Positions 25,761 through 34,386 are shown, counted from the first letter of the stretch. The stretch is DNA of 64,000 nucleotides from Candidatus Dietzia intestinipullorum (GCA_019119635.1 DWWP01000014.1:35761-99760); one strand, 5' to 3'. Numbers and translations are program-made. Notes: generated by a model not told the origin, from the letters alone.

Positions 25761-26636
25761 ATGCCGCGCCGGATGCTCGCTGTCATCGCGGCCTCCGGCC
25801 TCGCGCTCGGCTCGCTGCCGGGCGTCGCCCAGGCGCAGAGCGTCGAGATCGGTCTCGGCGTCGGCGCGGTGGTCGGCTCTGCCGCACTCGGCGCCGGCCT
25901 CGGGCTCGATGCAGGTTCCAGTGGCGGCGACGCCCCTGATCTCGGGTCGCTCACCGACGGCGGCTCGCTCGACTCTGACTCGCTCGACACGGAGTCGCTC
26001 GGGGACACTTCGGGTTCGGACGACGGCTCCGGTTCGGACGGCGGCTCGGACTCTGAGGGATCCTCGGATTCCGCGGGTGGCTCGGATTCTGAGGGGTCTT
26101 CGGACTCCGAGGGTGGCTCGGACAGCGGTTCTGCTGGCGGCGAGGGCTCGCTCGACAGTGATTCGCTCGAGCCCGGTTCCGATGACGGCGAGCCCGGTGG
26201 CGAGGACGGTTCGCTCGAGAGCCTCTTCGGGTCCGTGGCCGAGGGTGGCTCCAACGACGGCTCGGGTTCTGAGGGCTCCTCGGGGTCTGACGAGGAGGAG
26301 CCGGGCGGTTCGTCTGAGGGCTCGTCTGAGGGTTCCTCGGATTCCGAGGAGTCGGGCAGCGACTCTGACGGCGGCGAGGGCTCGCTCGACAGTGGCTCGC
26401 TCGAGCCCGGCTCCGACGAGGGCGATTCGGAGGACGGGGGTGACGTGTTCGGTTCGCTGACCGGGCTGTTCGGTTCGCTGATCGGCGGCTCCTCCGACAA
26501 CGGCTCCTCGAACGAGGGATCGTCGAACAACGGCTCCGTGTCCGATTCGGAGGCCGGCGGCTCGTCCGGCAGCGACGAGGGCAATGGGGGAGGGACCGAG
26601 CCCCCCCGAGGCCACCAGCTCCCTCGAGGGCAATGA
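25761..26636 (+). CDS. secreted acidic Ser/Asp/Gly-repeat protein, frame broken at a C7 run
   Basis: Signal peptide MPRRMLAVIAASGLALGSLP, cleaved near AQAQS. A hydrophobic Gly/Ala stretch follows (VGAVVGSAALGAGLGLDAG), then ~190 residues of SDS/GGS/EGSS repeats with recurring SLDSDSLEPGSD units. This resembles Ser-Asp repeat surface proteins in composition only. At 26601-26607 seven C residues shift the frame, so translation ends at 26636 after a short unrelated tail; removing one C joins this frame to the one ending at 26835 and gives a 357-residue protein. The start is uncertain: in-frame GTG (25731) and TTG (25698) exist and none has a ribosome site. Confidence 0.65.
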   Translation: MPRRMLAVIAASGLALGSLPGVAQAQSVEIGLGVGAVVGSAALGAGLGLDAGSSGGDAPDLGSLTDGGSLDSDSLDTESLGDTSGSDDGSGSDGGSDSEGSSDSAGGSDSEGSSDSEGGSDSGSAGGEGSLDSDSLEPGSDDGEPGGEDGSLESLFGSVAEGGSNDGSGSEGSSGSDEEEPGGSSEGSSEGSSDSEESGSDSDGGEGSLDSGSLEPGSDEGDSEDGGDVFGSLTGLFGSLIGGSSDNGSSNEGSSNNGSVSDSEAGGSSGSDEGNGGGTEPPRGHQLPRGQ

Positions 26637-26835
26637 GCTCCTGGCCCTCGGCTCGCTCGCCGCGGTCGGCATCGGCGTCGGCATCGCCGTCTCCGGTGGC
26701 GTCAACCTGCCGCCGCTGCCGGACCTCAATGTCGGGGTTGTCTGCAACCTGCCGCAGGAGGGCATCGACTTCCTCAAGGACAACGGCTCCATGGAGCAGG
26801 ATGAGTGCGAGCCCGAGGAGCAGCCGGCTCCCTGA
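26584..26835 (+). pseudogene. C-terminal part of the acidic repeat protein, out of frame
   Basis: The frame after the C7 run reads PEATSSLEGNELLALGSLAA, VGIGVGIAVSGGVNLPPLPD, then CNLPQEGIDFLKDNGSMEQD and ends in EPEEQPAP. It has normal codon usage and a hydrophobic Gly/Val segment that mirrors the one near the N-terminus of the upstream frame, so it is the natural end of that protein. It lacks its own ribosome site. The break is either a sequencing/assembly indel in a homopolymer or a real phase-variable switch. Confidence 0.6.
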
Positions 26836-26885
26836 TCTCGGTTCGCGGTTCGGCCTAACCGGCCGATGAACTGATCCAGCTCGAC

Positions 26886-26923
26886 GCGATCCCCCGCCGA
26901 CCACACGGTCAGCGGGGGATCGC
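26886..26923 (+). terminator. terminator hairpin after the acidic repeat protein
   Basis: GCGATCCCCCGC at 26886-26897 pairs with GCGGGGGATCGC at 26912-26923 and is followed by CGCATTT. It lies 50 bp past the C-terminal frame, supporting 26835 rather than 26636 as the natural gene end. Confidence 0.75.
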
Positions 26924-26959
26924 CGCATTTCGGCCGGCCTCCCGACTAGCGTCGGCCTT

Positions 26960-27484
26960 ATGAGCGTCCCCGACTTCGTCCTGGAACTCCGCCGCCACGT
27001 CGGGACCACGCCCCTCTGGCTGACCGGCACCACCGCCGTCATCAGAGACTCCGGCAGCACCCACGTGCTGCTGGTCCGCCGCGCCGACAACGGCTGGTGG
27101 ACCCCGGTCACCGGCATCGTCGACCCCGGCGAGCACCCCGCCGACGCCGCGGTCCGCGAATCCAGAGAAGAAGCCGACGTCGACATCCGGGTCGATCGCC
27201 TGGCCTCCGTCGGCGTCACCCGCATGGTCACCTACGCCAACGGCGACCGAGCCCAGTACCTCGACCACACCTTCGCGTGCACCTACCTGGGCGGCGAGCC
27301 CCACCCCGCCGACGGGGAGAACACCGACGTCCGGTGGTTCCCCGTCGACGACCTGCCCGAACTCCGCCCCCACATGCGGGCCCGCATCGAGGCCGGGCTC
27401 GCCGACGAGGAACGCACCCGCCTGCCCACGGCCACCGAGAGTGCCGGCGCGGTCGACGCCCAACCCGCAGCCCCCGCCGACTAG
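26960..27484 (+). CDS. Nudix hydrolase
   Basis: The Nudix box is at residues ~52-74: GIVDPGEHPADAAVRESREEADV, matching G-x5-E-x7-RE-x2-EE, with Asp in place of the usual final Gly. The preceding VLLVRRADNGWWTPVTG is the typical strand before the box. Nudix enzymes hydrolyse nucleoside diphosphates linked to another group; the substrate is not predictable. TAGCGT at 26947-26952 is seven bases before the ATG, so the message is probably leaderless. The ~20-residue Ala-rich tail is probably disordered. The next gene follows after 33 bp. Confidence 0.9.
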   Translation: MSVPDFVLELRRHVGTTPLWLTGTTAVIRDSGSTHVLLVRRADNGWWTPVTGIVDPGEHPADAAVRESREEADVDIRVDRLASVGVTRMVTYANGDRAQYLDHTFACTYLGGEPHPADGENTDVRWFPVDDLPELRPHMRARIEAGLADEERTRLPTATESAGAVDAQPAAPAD

Positions 27485-27517
27485 GAACTCCGAGGTCACG
27501 CGCCTAGAATCAGGGGC

Positions 27518-28147
27518 ATGACCGCCGACCGGCCCCGCCCCGCGGCACCCGACGTGGTGTCCACGGCGACAGGGATCGTCGTGGCCGTGGTCAGCGCGGT
27601 CTTCGGCGTCTGCGCCCACGGTCTGGCCGCCGGCACCGGAGCCGCCCTCCCCAGCTCCGAACAACTCCTCATGCTGCTCGGCGCGAGCGCCGGCGTCGGC
27701 GCCGTCACCGCAGCACTCGCCAGGCGACGCTCCCCCGTCCTGCTCTCGGTCGGCGGTCTGCTCGCCGGCCAGGGCCTCGTCCACCTCGTGATGGTGTCCG
27801 ACCATGCGCACGGGGGCGCCGGCCACGATCACGCCGCGGGGCACGTCGTCGACCCCGGAGCCGTCCGCGCCGCCATGGACGGCGGGTCGGCCGCCGGCGC
27901 CCACGCCGACCTGCTTCTCACCCCCGGGATGCTGGGCGCGCACGTCGCCGCCGTCGTGCTCACCCTGGCCGTGGTGGCGATACTGTCCGGCACGCTGGCC
28001 TGGGTCGCCGCGCGGGTGGCCCCACTTCTGGCGGGGGCCCACCTCGTCGTCGTCGACAAGCTCGTCCCCCGGGGTCGGGTCCCCGCCGCGGACACCCGGT
28101 ACCTGCTGTCCCGGGGCGCGACCCGCGCCCCACCCGTGAGTGTGTGA
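27518..28147 (+). CDS. multi-pass membrane protein with His-rich loop (copper-related context)
   Basis: 209 residues with about four hydrophobic helices: TGIVVAVVSAVFGVCAHGLA, LLMLLGASAGVGAVTAALA, VLLSVGGLLAGQGLVHLVMV and MLGAHVAAVVLTLAVVAIL. Between helices 3 and 4 is the loop SDHAHGGAGHDHAAGH, a likely metal-binding segment. It is followed by a copper chaperone gene and a DyP peroxidase gene, so a role in copper handling is a reasonable inference; no family name is certain. TAGAAT at 27505-27510 is seven bases before the ATG, indicating a leaderless transcript, probably of the whole three-gene cassette. Confidence 0.7.
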   Translation: MTADRPRPAAPDVVSTATGIVVAVVSAVFGVCAHGLAAGTGAALPSSEQLLMLLGASAGVGAVTAALARRRSPVLLSVGGLLAGQGLVHLVMVSDHAHGGAGHDHAAGHVVDPGAVRAAMDGGSAAGAHADLLLTPGMLGAHVAAVVLTLAVVAILSGTLAWVAARVAPLLAGAHLVVVDKLVPRGRVPAADTRYLLSRGATRAPPVSV

Positions 28148-28211
28148 CTCCTCCTCCACCCGGCACGCCCACGCGTAGCCGGACGATCACACCTCACCAA
28201 GGACATCACCC

Positions 28212-28811
28212 ATGCGTAAGTACACACGTGTCGCGGTCGCCGCGGCCTCCGCGCTCACCCTCGCTCTCGGTACCGCGGCCTGCGCCACCGACGACTCCGC
28301 CGACGCGACAGACACCACCACCACGGCCGAGGCCGCGGCCGACTCCGGGCCCGTCACCTTCTCCGACGGCTGGGCCAAGGCCACCGACACCGAGATGAGC
28401 GGCGTCTTCGGCGTCATCGCCAACCCCGGCGACGAGGACGTGCACCTGACCGGCGTCTCCGCCGAGATCGACGGCAGCCACGAACTCCACGAGTCCGTGC
28501 CCGGGGGCGGCGGTATGTCGATGCAGGAGAAGGAGGACGGCTTCGTCATCCCCGCCGGCGGCGAACTCCTCCTGCAGCCCGGCGGCGACCACATCATGCT
28601 CATGGGGCTCGAGGACCCCATCACCACCGGCCAGCAGATCTCCGTGACCCTCGAGTTCGCCGACGGCGCCGAGCAGGAGATCACCGTCTCGGCCCGCGAC
28701 TTCGAGGGCGCCGAGGAGAACTACGCCGGCGACATGGACCACGGGGACATGGACCACGGCGATATGGACGACGACGAGATGGAGCACGGGGGTATGGATC
28801 ACGATGGCTGA
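28212..28811 (+). CDS. PCuAC-type periplasmic copper chaperone, lipoprotein
   Basis: Lipobox LGTAAC (Cys23) after a signal peptide, then an acidic Thr-rich spacer. The core domain (~55-175) is PCuAC/DUF461: TFSDGWAKATD, GVFGVIANPGDEDV, HELHES, GGMSMQEKEDGFVIPAGGEL and DHIMLMGLEDPI, supplying the His/Met copper ligands of the H-x10-M-x21-H-x-M type pattern. The tail is extremely Met/His/Asp-rich (five DMDHG-like units), a second Cu(I)/Cu(II) site. PCuAC delivers copper to cytochrome oxidase or other sites outside the membrane. AAGGAC is eight bases before the ATG. Its end overlaps the DyP start by eight bases. Confidence 0.92.
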   Translation: MRKYTRVAVAAASALTLALGTAACATDDSADATDTTTTAEAAADSGPVTFSDGWAKATDTEMSGVFGVIANPGDEDVHLTGVSAEIDGSHELHESVPGGGGMSMQEKEDGFVIPAGGELLLQPGGDHIMLMGLEDPITTGQQISVTLEFADGAEQEITVSARDFEGAEENYAGDMDHGDMDHGDMDDDEMEHGGMDHDG

Positions 28812-30063
28812 CCCCGTCCACCGCGGACTGTCCAGGCGGTCGGTCCTCACGGGCGGCGCCGCGGCAGCTCTCGGTGGCGTGGTGACCGGAGGTGCGGTCG
28901 GCTACGCCGGCCACGGCCTGCAGGACGCCGGCGCCGCCGAGGCCCCGGATTGGCGCGCGGTCGCCGACTCCGAGGCCGTCGGGGCCGCCACCGAGCCGTT
29001 CTACGGTGCGCGGCAGGCCGGGGTCACCACCCCGCCGCAGGCCAACGCCGCGTTCGTGGGGTTCGACATCATCGACGGGGCGACCCGCGCCGAGGTGCAG
29101 GGCGTGCTGCGGACCTGGTCCCAGGACGCCGCCCGCCTCACCGAGGGGCGTGGCGGCCTCGCCGATCTCGAGCCCGAGCTCGCCGAGGACCCGGCCCGAC
29201 TCACCGTGACCATCGGGTTCGGGCCGGGGTTGTTCGACGCGATCGGGATGCCGGACAAGAAGCCGGACTGGCTGGAGCAGCTGCCGCCGTTCCCCGAGAT
29301 CGACCAGCTCGAGGACCGCTGGTCCGGGGGCGACCTGCTGCTGCAGATCTGCGCCGACGACCCGCTGATCGTCTCCCACGCCGCCCGCATCCTGGCCTCC
29401 GGGGTGCGGGGCGTGGCGCGGCAGAAATGGTCCCAGCGCGGGTTCCGCAAGGCCGTGGGCACCGACCCCACCGGTCGTACCCAACGGAACCTGTTCGGGC
29501 AGATCGACGGCACGGTCAACCCCACCGAGGAGGACGTGGATTTCGACCAGATCCTCTTCTCCGACGGCAGTGACCAACGGTGGATGCGGGGCGGCACGTC
29601 ACTGGTGCTGCGACGCATCCGCATGACCATGGACACGTGGGAGCAGATCGACCGGTACTCCCGGGAGATGAGCGTCGGCCGCCGGCTGGACACCGGCGCC
29701 CCGTTCACCGGCACCGCCGAGCACGACCCGGCCGACTTCGAGGCCGTCGACGAGATCGGGCTGCCCGTGATCCCGCCCGAGTCGCACATGGCCCGGGCGC
29801 GGCAGCGGGACCGTAGCGAGGCCATGCTCCGGCGCCCGTACAACTACGACGACCCGCCGGATGGGGACGAGATGAGCAACACCGGCCTGCTCTTCACCGC
29901 CTACCAGGCTGACCCGGTCCGCACCTACATCCCGGTGCAGCAGCGGCTCGCCGAGCAGGACGCCCTCAACGAGTGGACCATCCCCATCGGCTCCGCCGTG
30001 TTCGCGATCCCGCCGGGCGCACCCGACGGCGGGTACGTGGGCGAGGGGCTGTTCGAGGGCTGA
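28804..30063 (+). CDS. Tat-exported DyP-type haem peroxidase
   Basis: The N-terminus LSRRSVLTGGAAAALGGVVT is a twin-arginine signal, so the folded haem protein is exported. The DyP signature G-x2-DG is in NLFGQIDGTVNP (~233-244), and the proximal haem His is probably in PESHMARARQRD (~320). Length (419 aa) matches EfeB/DyP class A enzymes. The overlap with the copper chaperone gene indicates tight coupling. DyP enzymes oxidise dyes or lignin-like phenols with H2O2, and EfeB-type ones handle iron or haem; the physiological substrate here is unknown. Confidence 0.93.
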   Translation: MADPVHRGLSRRSVLTGGAAAALGGVVTGGAVGYAGHGLQDAGAAEAPDWRAVADSEAVGAATEPFYGARQAGVTTPPQANAAFVGFDIIDGATRAEVQGVLRTWSQDAARLTEGRGGLADLEPELAEDPARLTVTIGFGPGLFDAIGMPDKKPDWLEQLPPFPEIDQLEDRWSGGDLLLQICADDPLIVSHAARILASGVRGVARQKWSQRGFRKAVGTDPTGRTQRNLFGQIDGTVNPTEEDVDFDQILFSDGSDQRWMRGGTSLVLRRIRMTMDTWEQIDRYSREMSVGRRLDTGAPFTGTAEHDPADFEAVDEIGLPVIPPESHMARARQRDRSEAMLRRPYNYDDPPDGDEMSNTGLLFTAYQADPVRTYIPVQQRLAEQDALNEWTIPIGSAVFAIPPGAPDGGYVGEGLFEG

Positions 30064-30098
30064 GCAGCCGGACTCCGCAACCGGACTACACAGCCGGA

Positions 30099-31049
30099 CT
30101 ACAGGGCCGCCCCGATGGCCCCCGCCATGGCCTCCTGACCGAGCGCCGTCGGGTGCATCGGGGCGGTGTCCGGCTCGCCCAGGAAGGACGTCCAGCGCTG
30201 GTCGGCAGGGGCGCACGCGCTGCGGTCGACGTCGTCGGTGGGCAACACCGAGACGTGGCCGTTGCGGGTGGCGGCGGCGTCGACCGCGGCGTTGAGCTGC
30301 TCGGTCTTCTCGCGGGCCCAGTCCACGTCGTCCTCCGGCAGGGCCTCCGTGAACGCGCAGCTCTCACCCTCGTCCGGCATGAGCGGCATGTACTGCGTCG
30401 TGACGACGCGGGCGTCCGGCGACGCGTCCCCGATCGCCTCGTACACGCCATCGAGCTCCGGCTCCAGCGAGGCGATCGCGTCAGTGATCTCGTCGTCGAG
30501 GGCGGCCCTGCAGGACGGGATTTCCTCGAAGTCGCCCTGCCTGGTCAGGCAGGCGACCATCGTGCCGAAGCCGATGTCGTTGCCGCCGATCGACAGTGTC
30601 ACCAGGTCGGTGTCGGGGGCGAGGGAATCGAACTGCGGCGGCACGACGCCGTCCTGCCGGCCTGTGAGGTCCGGGATCTGTGCGCCGCCACAGGAGGCGT
30701 CGGTGAGATCGCCGACCCGCGCGTCGGCGTCGGCGAGCTGGTGCGGGTAGTTGGCCAGACTGCGGTCGCAGCTCTCGGGCCCGCCGGCCGGGGCGGTGTC
30801 GTCACCGAGTGCCGCGTAGGAGTCGCCGAGCGCGACGTAACCGGGGTAGGGGGTCGGGGCGAGCGAGCCCGTGAGGTCGGACGACCCCGCGGGCAGGCCG
30901 AATGTGTCGCCGAGCGAGGAGACGGTGATCGCGCCGTCGGCCTCGAGGGTCGACTGGGCGCTCGCCACCGGGGCCGCGGCCAGTGCGGCCGTCGCGGCCA
31001 GGGCGAGGGTGGTGAGGAGACGGGAGGGGCGCCGGTGAGGAGTGAGCAT
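30099..31049 (-). CDS. secreted SGNH/GDSL hydrolase
   Basis: Signal peptide MLTPHRRPSRLLTTLALAAT with cleavage near VASAQS. SGNH blocks: GDSYAALGDD (Ser nucleophile), the Gly block near DASCGGAQIPDL, GGNDIGFG (Asn) and APMHPTALGQ (catalytic His). Cys pairs suggest disulfides, as in Streptomyces lipases/esterases of this type. The start could be the GTG ending at 31055, which has GAGGAG six bases upstream, or this ATG at 31049; both give the same mature protein. A paralogue with the same blocks lies immediately upstream on the same strand. Probable extracellular esterase or lipase. Confidence 0.9.
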   Translation of the reverse strand: MLTPHRRPSRLLTTLALAATAALAAAPVASAQSTLEADGAITVSSLGDTFGLPAGSSDLTGSLAPTPYPGYVALGDSYAALGDDTAPAGGPESCDRSLANYPHQLADADARVGDLTDASCGGAQIPDLTGRQDGVVPPQFDSLAPDTDLVTLSIGGNDIGFGTMVACLTRQGDFEEIPSCRAALDDEITDAIASLEPELDGVYEAIGDASPDARVVTTQYMPLMPDEGESCAFTEALPEDDVDWAREKTEQLNAAVDAAATRNGHVSVLPTDDVDRSACAPADQRWTSFLGEPDTAPMHPTALGQEAMAGAIGAAL

Positions 31050-31104
31050 CCTCACATAATGCTCCTCTCGTCGTTCTCTCGTGGCAGGTCCGGCGGTTTC
31101 GCGA

Positions 31105-32196
31105 CTAGCGCGCCTCCAGCGCCTCGAGGACCCGCTCGCCCACGTGCGCGTGCCCGGCGGCCGTGGGGTGCACGGGCGCGGCACCCGTCTGGAGACCGGT
31201 GAGGTCCACCCACCGCTCGGCGGCGGGGGCGCACATCGAGTGACCGGGCTCGTCGGGGATGACGACGGTCGCGCCGTTGCGCTCGGCCGCGTCCCGCACG
31301 ACGCGGTTGATCTCACCCTGGAACGCCCGCATCCGGTCCCGGTCGGCCTCGCCGGCGGCCATGAGCAGCTCGCAGTCGGGCGAGTTCCGGATGGTCTCGT
31401 CGTCGGGGATGGCGGAGAGGTAGCCGGCGGTCACCACGCGCGCGTCCGGCGACCGCTCGGCGATCTCCCCGTACACCTCGTCCAGTCGGGAGTCCAGCTG
31501 GTCGAGCGCCTCCGCGGACTGCCGGTCGATCACGTCCGCGCAGCCCGCGGACGCGTCGAACCCCTCGGAGATCTCGGTCGCCGCCAGGTCCGCCACCGGC
31601 AGCGCCCCGGCGTCCCGGGCGAGCGGCCGGACCGCGCAGCCCAGGATCACGGCGCCGAAGCCCACGTCGTTGCCGCCGATCGTCAGCGACACCACATCGG
31701 TCCCGGCGTCCAGGGCGTCCAGCTGGGGCGGGACTCCGTCCTCCGCCTCCCAGAAGTCGTCCGTCACCGCCCCGCCGCAGCTGGCGTTGACGAAGGTGCC
31801 CGCCCCGAGCGCGCGGGCGACCACCGCGGGGTAGGCGTCGTCGGTCCGGACGCAGCCCACCGGCCCCTGGCTCCAGGCGCCGGGCGAGATCCGGCCGACC
31901 GCCGCGTACGAATCACCCAGCGCCACGTACCGGTCCGGTCCCGAGCCCTCCCCGGTGTAGACGGAGGGTCCGAGCCCGGAACCGTCCAGCTGGCCGCCCA
32001 CGTTCTGGCCCAGACCTTGCGCCGAGCCGCCGACCTGCTCGGCCGTCGACCCGTGCAGGGGCGGGGCCGGCGGGATCGGCGCGGCCGCCGCCGAGCCGAC
32101 CGTGCCCGGGAGGAGCGACGCCAGGAGCAGGGGCGCCGAGGCGAGGGCGCCCACGAGGGATCGGCGCCGGGTTGGACTGGTCGAGGAGGAGCGCAT
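31105..32196 (-). CDS. secreted SGNH/GDSL hydrolase (paralogue)
   Basis: 363 residues with a signal peptide ending near GSAAAAPIP, then a ~50-residue Pro/Gly-rich spacer. The SGNH blocks are GDSYAAVGR, NASCGGAVTDDF, GGNDVGFGA and APVHPTAAGH. It shares plan and block sequence with the neighbouring gene, so the two arose by tandem duplication, but this one is longer and has extra Cys residues. AGAGG is eight bases before the ATG. Likely an extracellular lipase/esterase acting on lipids or surface glycolipids. Confidence 0.9.
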   Translation of the reverse strand: MRSSSTSPTRRRSLVGALASAPLLLASLLPGTVGSAAAAPIPPAPPLHGSTAEQVGGSAQGLGQNVGGQLDGSGLGPSVYTGEGSGPDRYVALGDSYAAVGRISPGAWSQGPVGCVRTDDAYPAVVARALGAGTFVNASCGGAVTDDFWEAEDGVPPQLDALDAGTDVVSLTIGGNDVGFGAVILGCAVRPLARDAGALPVADLAATEISEGFDASAGCADVIDRQSAEALDQLDSRLDEVYGEIAERSPDARVVTAGYLSAIPDDETIRNSPDCELLMAAGEADRDRMRAFQGEINRVVRDAAERNGATVVIPDEPGHSMCAPAAERWVDLTGLQTGAAPVHPTAAGHAHVGERVLEALEAR

Positions 32197-32237
32197 GGAC
32201 GCAGCCTCTCATGTACGACCGTTCAGCAGGCCGGATT

Positions 32238-33287
32238 TCAGCCGACGGGCGGCTTCGCGGGCAGGCGCACGACCTGGCCGGCATAGGAGAGGCCGGCGCC
32301 AAACCCGATGAGCAGCGCGATCTGGCCGGGCTCGGCCTCGCCCTCGCGGAGCATCGTCTCCATGGCCAGCGGGATCGACGCGGCCGAGGTGTTGCCGGTC
32401 TGCTCGATGTCATTGGAGATCGCCACCGTGTCGGGCAGCCCGAGGTGCTTGGCCATCGCCGAGTTGATGCGTCCGTTGGCCTGGTGGGGGATGAACGCCT
32501 GGATCTGGTCCGCCGAGACCCCGGACGCCTCGAGAGTCCGCTCGGACGCCTTGGAGATCTGCACCGCGGCCCACCGGAACACCCGGGAGCCGTTCATCGT
32601 GACGTACGGCTGCTCGGTGGCGCCCTCGGCGGCCTGGTCGATGAGCTCGCGCCAGTTCTTGGTCTGCGTGATCGCATCGGCCTGCTCGCCGTCGGAGCCC
32701 CACACCACCGGGCCCACGTCGTTGCCGCTGTCGGACGGGCCCACGACGACGGCCCCGGCGCCGTCACCGAAGATGAAGGCCGTGTTGCGGTCGGTCATGT
32801 CGAGGCCGTCGCTCATCCGCTCCACGCCCACGACCACCGCGTACCGGGCGCCGCCGCCGCGGATGACGTTGGTGGCCACCGCCAGGCCGTAGCCGAAGCC
32901 CGCGCAGCCGGCCGTGATGTCGAAGGCCGCGATGCCGTTGCGCCCGATCGCCGCGGCGACCTTGGGGGCGGCGTGGGGGACCTGCGCCTCGTAGGTCGAC
33001 GTGCACAGGATCACCAGGTCGACGAGTTCGGGATCGACCCCGGCGGAGTCGATGGCCTGCTTGGCCGCCTCACCGGACATGTAGATCACGGTCTCCGCGG
33101 GCTCGGCGAACCGCCGGTTGAGGATGCCGGACCGCTCGTAGATCCACTCCGAGGAGGAGTCGATGTGCTCGCAGATCTCCTCGTTGCTCACCACGCGCTC
33201 GGGACGGTAGGCACCGATGCCCATCAGCCGGGAACCGGACGCCCCCTCGCCGGTCGCGATGGTCACAGTGTCGTTGGAATCCGCCAT
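32238..33287 (-). CDS. fabH: beta-ketoacyl-ACP synthase III (FabH)
   Basis: All three catalytic residues are present: Cys128 in ITAGCAGFGYG, His268 in FIPHQANGRI and Asn299 in TGNTSAAS. 349 residues, the usual KAS III size. In mycolate-making bacteria FabH joins long acyl-CoA from FAS-I to malonyl-ACP for FAS-II; many actinobacteria also use it as a priming enzyme. Here it is a single gene, 41 bp downstream of a secreted hydrolase on the same strand, not in an fab cluster. Start MADSND is chosen over an upstream frame by family length; the ribosome site is weak. Confidence 0.93.
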   Translation of the reverse strand: MADSNDTVTIATGEGASGSRLMGIGAYRPERVVSNEEICEHIDSSSEWIYERSGILNRRFAEPAETVIYMSGEAAKQAIDSAGVDPELVDLVILCTSTYEAQVPHAAPKVAAAIGRNGIAAFDITAGCAGFGYGLAVATNVIRGGGARYAVVVGVERMSDGLDMTDRNTAFIFGDGAGAVVVGPSDSGNDVGPVVWGSDGEQADAITQTKNWRELIDQAAEGATEQPYVTMNGSRVFRWAAVQISKASERTLEASGVSADQIQAFIPHQANGRINSAMAKHLGLPDTVAISNDIEQTGNTSAASIPLAMETMLREGEAEPGQIALLIGFGAGLSYAGQVVRLPAKPPVG

Positions 33288-33426
33288 TCGGTTCTCGCTC
33301 CTCGTCGGTGTACGGCTCGTCAACGGTAGACGGCTCGTGCTCTAGCCCACAGTACTGCTGTCACGGGTGAGATCGCGCAACCGGACCTCGACGTTTCTCC
33401 GCCGTGCCGGGGGGCGCCCCCGCGTC

Positions 33427-34386
33427 CTACTCCCCGACGAGACCGCGGAGCCAGTCGCGCCAGCGTGGGGCGTCCCAGGTGGGTTCCACACCGTCCACGG
33501 CGGCGGCCCCGAGGGGCTCCCCGGCGCTCCCGGGGGCGTCCACGTACTCGTACACGCGCACGGCCAGCGCGGACCGGTCGGCGGCGGCCTCGGGGGTGTC
33601 CCCGGAGGGGAAGGCGTAGAGCTCGAGCACGCCGTCGGCGGGCGCGGAGAGCAGGACGGTGGCCGAGGCGTCCGAGCGCGCCGCGACGATCCCGCCGACC
33701 TCGCCCGACCGCGCCACCGCGCCCGCCCCCTCGGCCCCGGCGCCCCCGCCTCCACCACCCACTCCGGAGGCGGGGGCGACGAGCGTGCCGACGACGCGGT
33801 CCCAGAGCTCGGGCACCGTCGCGGCGACCGGGTCGGTGGCGGCGTCGACGGTGACCACCCCGTCCGCGGGGCGGTGGGTGAGACGGTGGGCCAGCACGGT
33901 GAGCGCGTGCGCCCAGCCGCTGACGCTGCCGTCGACGGACTCGGCCGCCAACCGGCCGTCCGAGGCGAAGCCGGAGCGCAGCGTGAGGACCGTCCCGCAG
34001 TCCGCGTCCGGGGCCACCTCGCAGGAGGTCTCCCACGGCGGCACCGGCACGTCCTCGCCCATCCAGTTGTGCTCGGCGTAGGTGAACAGGCCGGGCGCGC
34101 CCGGGGACGGCGGGGTGTACGCCGTGATCTCCCCGACGGTCGCGGTGAGCATGGCCTCGGCGGCCGCCTCGGGTCCATCCGTCGGGTCGGGGGCACCGGG
34201 ATCGGCGAACTGCACGATCCGGCCGCCGACCTCGGGTTCGAGCGCGCAGGGGACGAACCACGAGCTGATCCCCTCGCCGGTGGCGACCGCGTCGAACACC
34301 ACGGTGGCCGGCGCCGGCAGGGGCACCCGGCACACCACGTGCCGCCCGTCGTCGTCGGCCTCGACCCCCGCCGTCACGTCGTACAT
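33427..34386 (-). CDS. SRPBCC (AHSA1-like) domain protein
   Basis: The N-terminal half (~1-150) follows the START/SRPBCC pattern of AHSA1 proteins: VPLPAPATVVFDAVATGEGISSWF, PEVGGRIVQFADPG and the helix ESVDGSVSGWAHALTVLAHRL. The second half has a Gly-rich linker (~220) and a smaller helix-strand module (VLLSAPADGVLELYAFPSGD) possibly a degenerate second domain. These proteins bind hydrophobic ligands in a cavity; the ligand and partner are unknown. GGAGG is seven bases before the ATG. No operon partner. Confidence 0.8.
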   Translation of the reverse strand: MYDVTAGVEADDDGRHVVCRVPLPAPATVVFDAVATGEGISSWFVPCALEPEVGGRIVQFADPGAPDPTDGPEAAAEAMLTATVGEITAYTPPSPGAPGLFTYAEHNWMGEDVPVPPWETSCEVAPDADCGTVLTLRSGFASDGRLAAESVDGSVSGWAHALTVLAHRLTHRPADGVVTVDAATDPVAATVPELWDRVVGTLVAPASGVGGGGGGAGAEGAGAVARSGEVGGIVAARSDASATVLLSAPADGVLELYAFPSGDTPEAAADRSALAVRVYEYVDAPGSAGEPLGAAAVDGVEPTWDAPRWRDWLRGLVGE

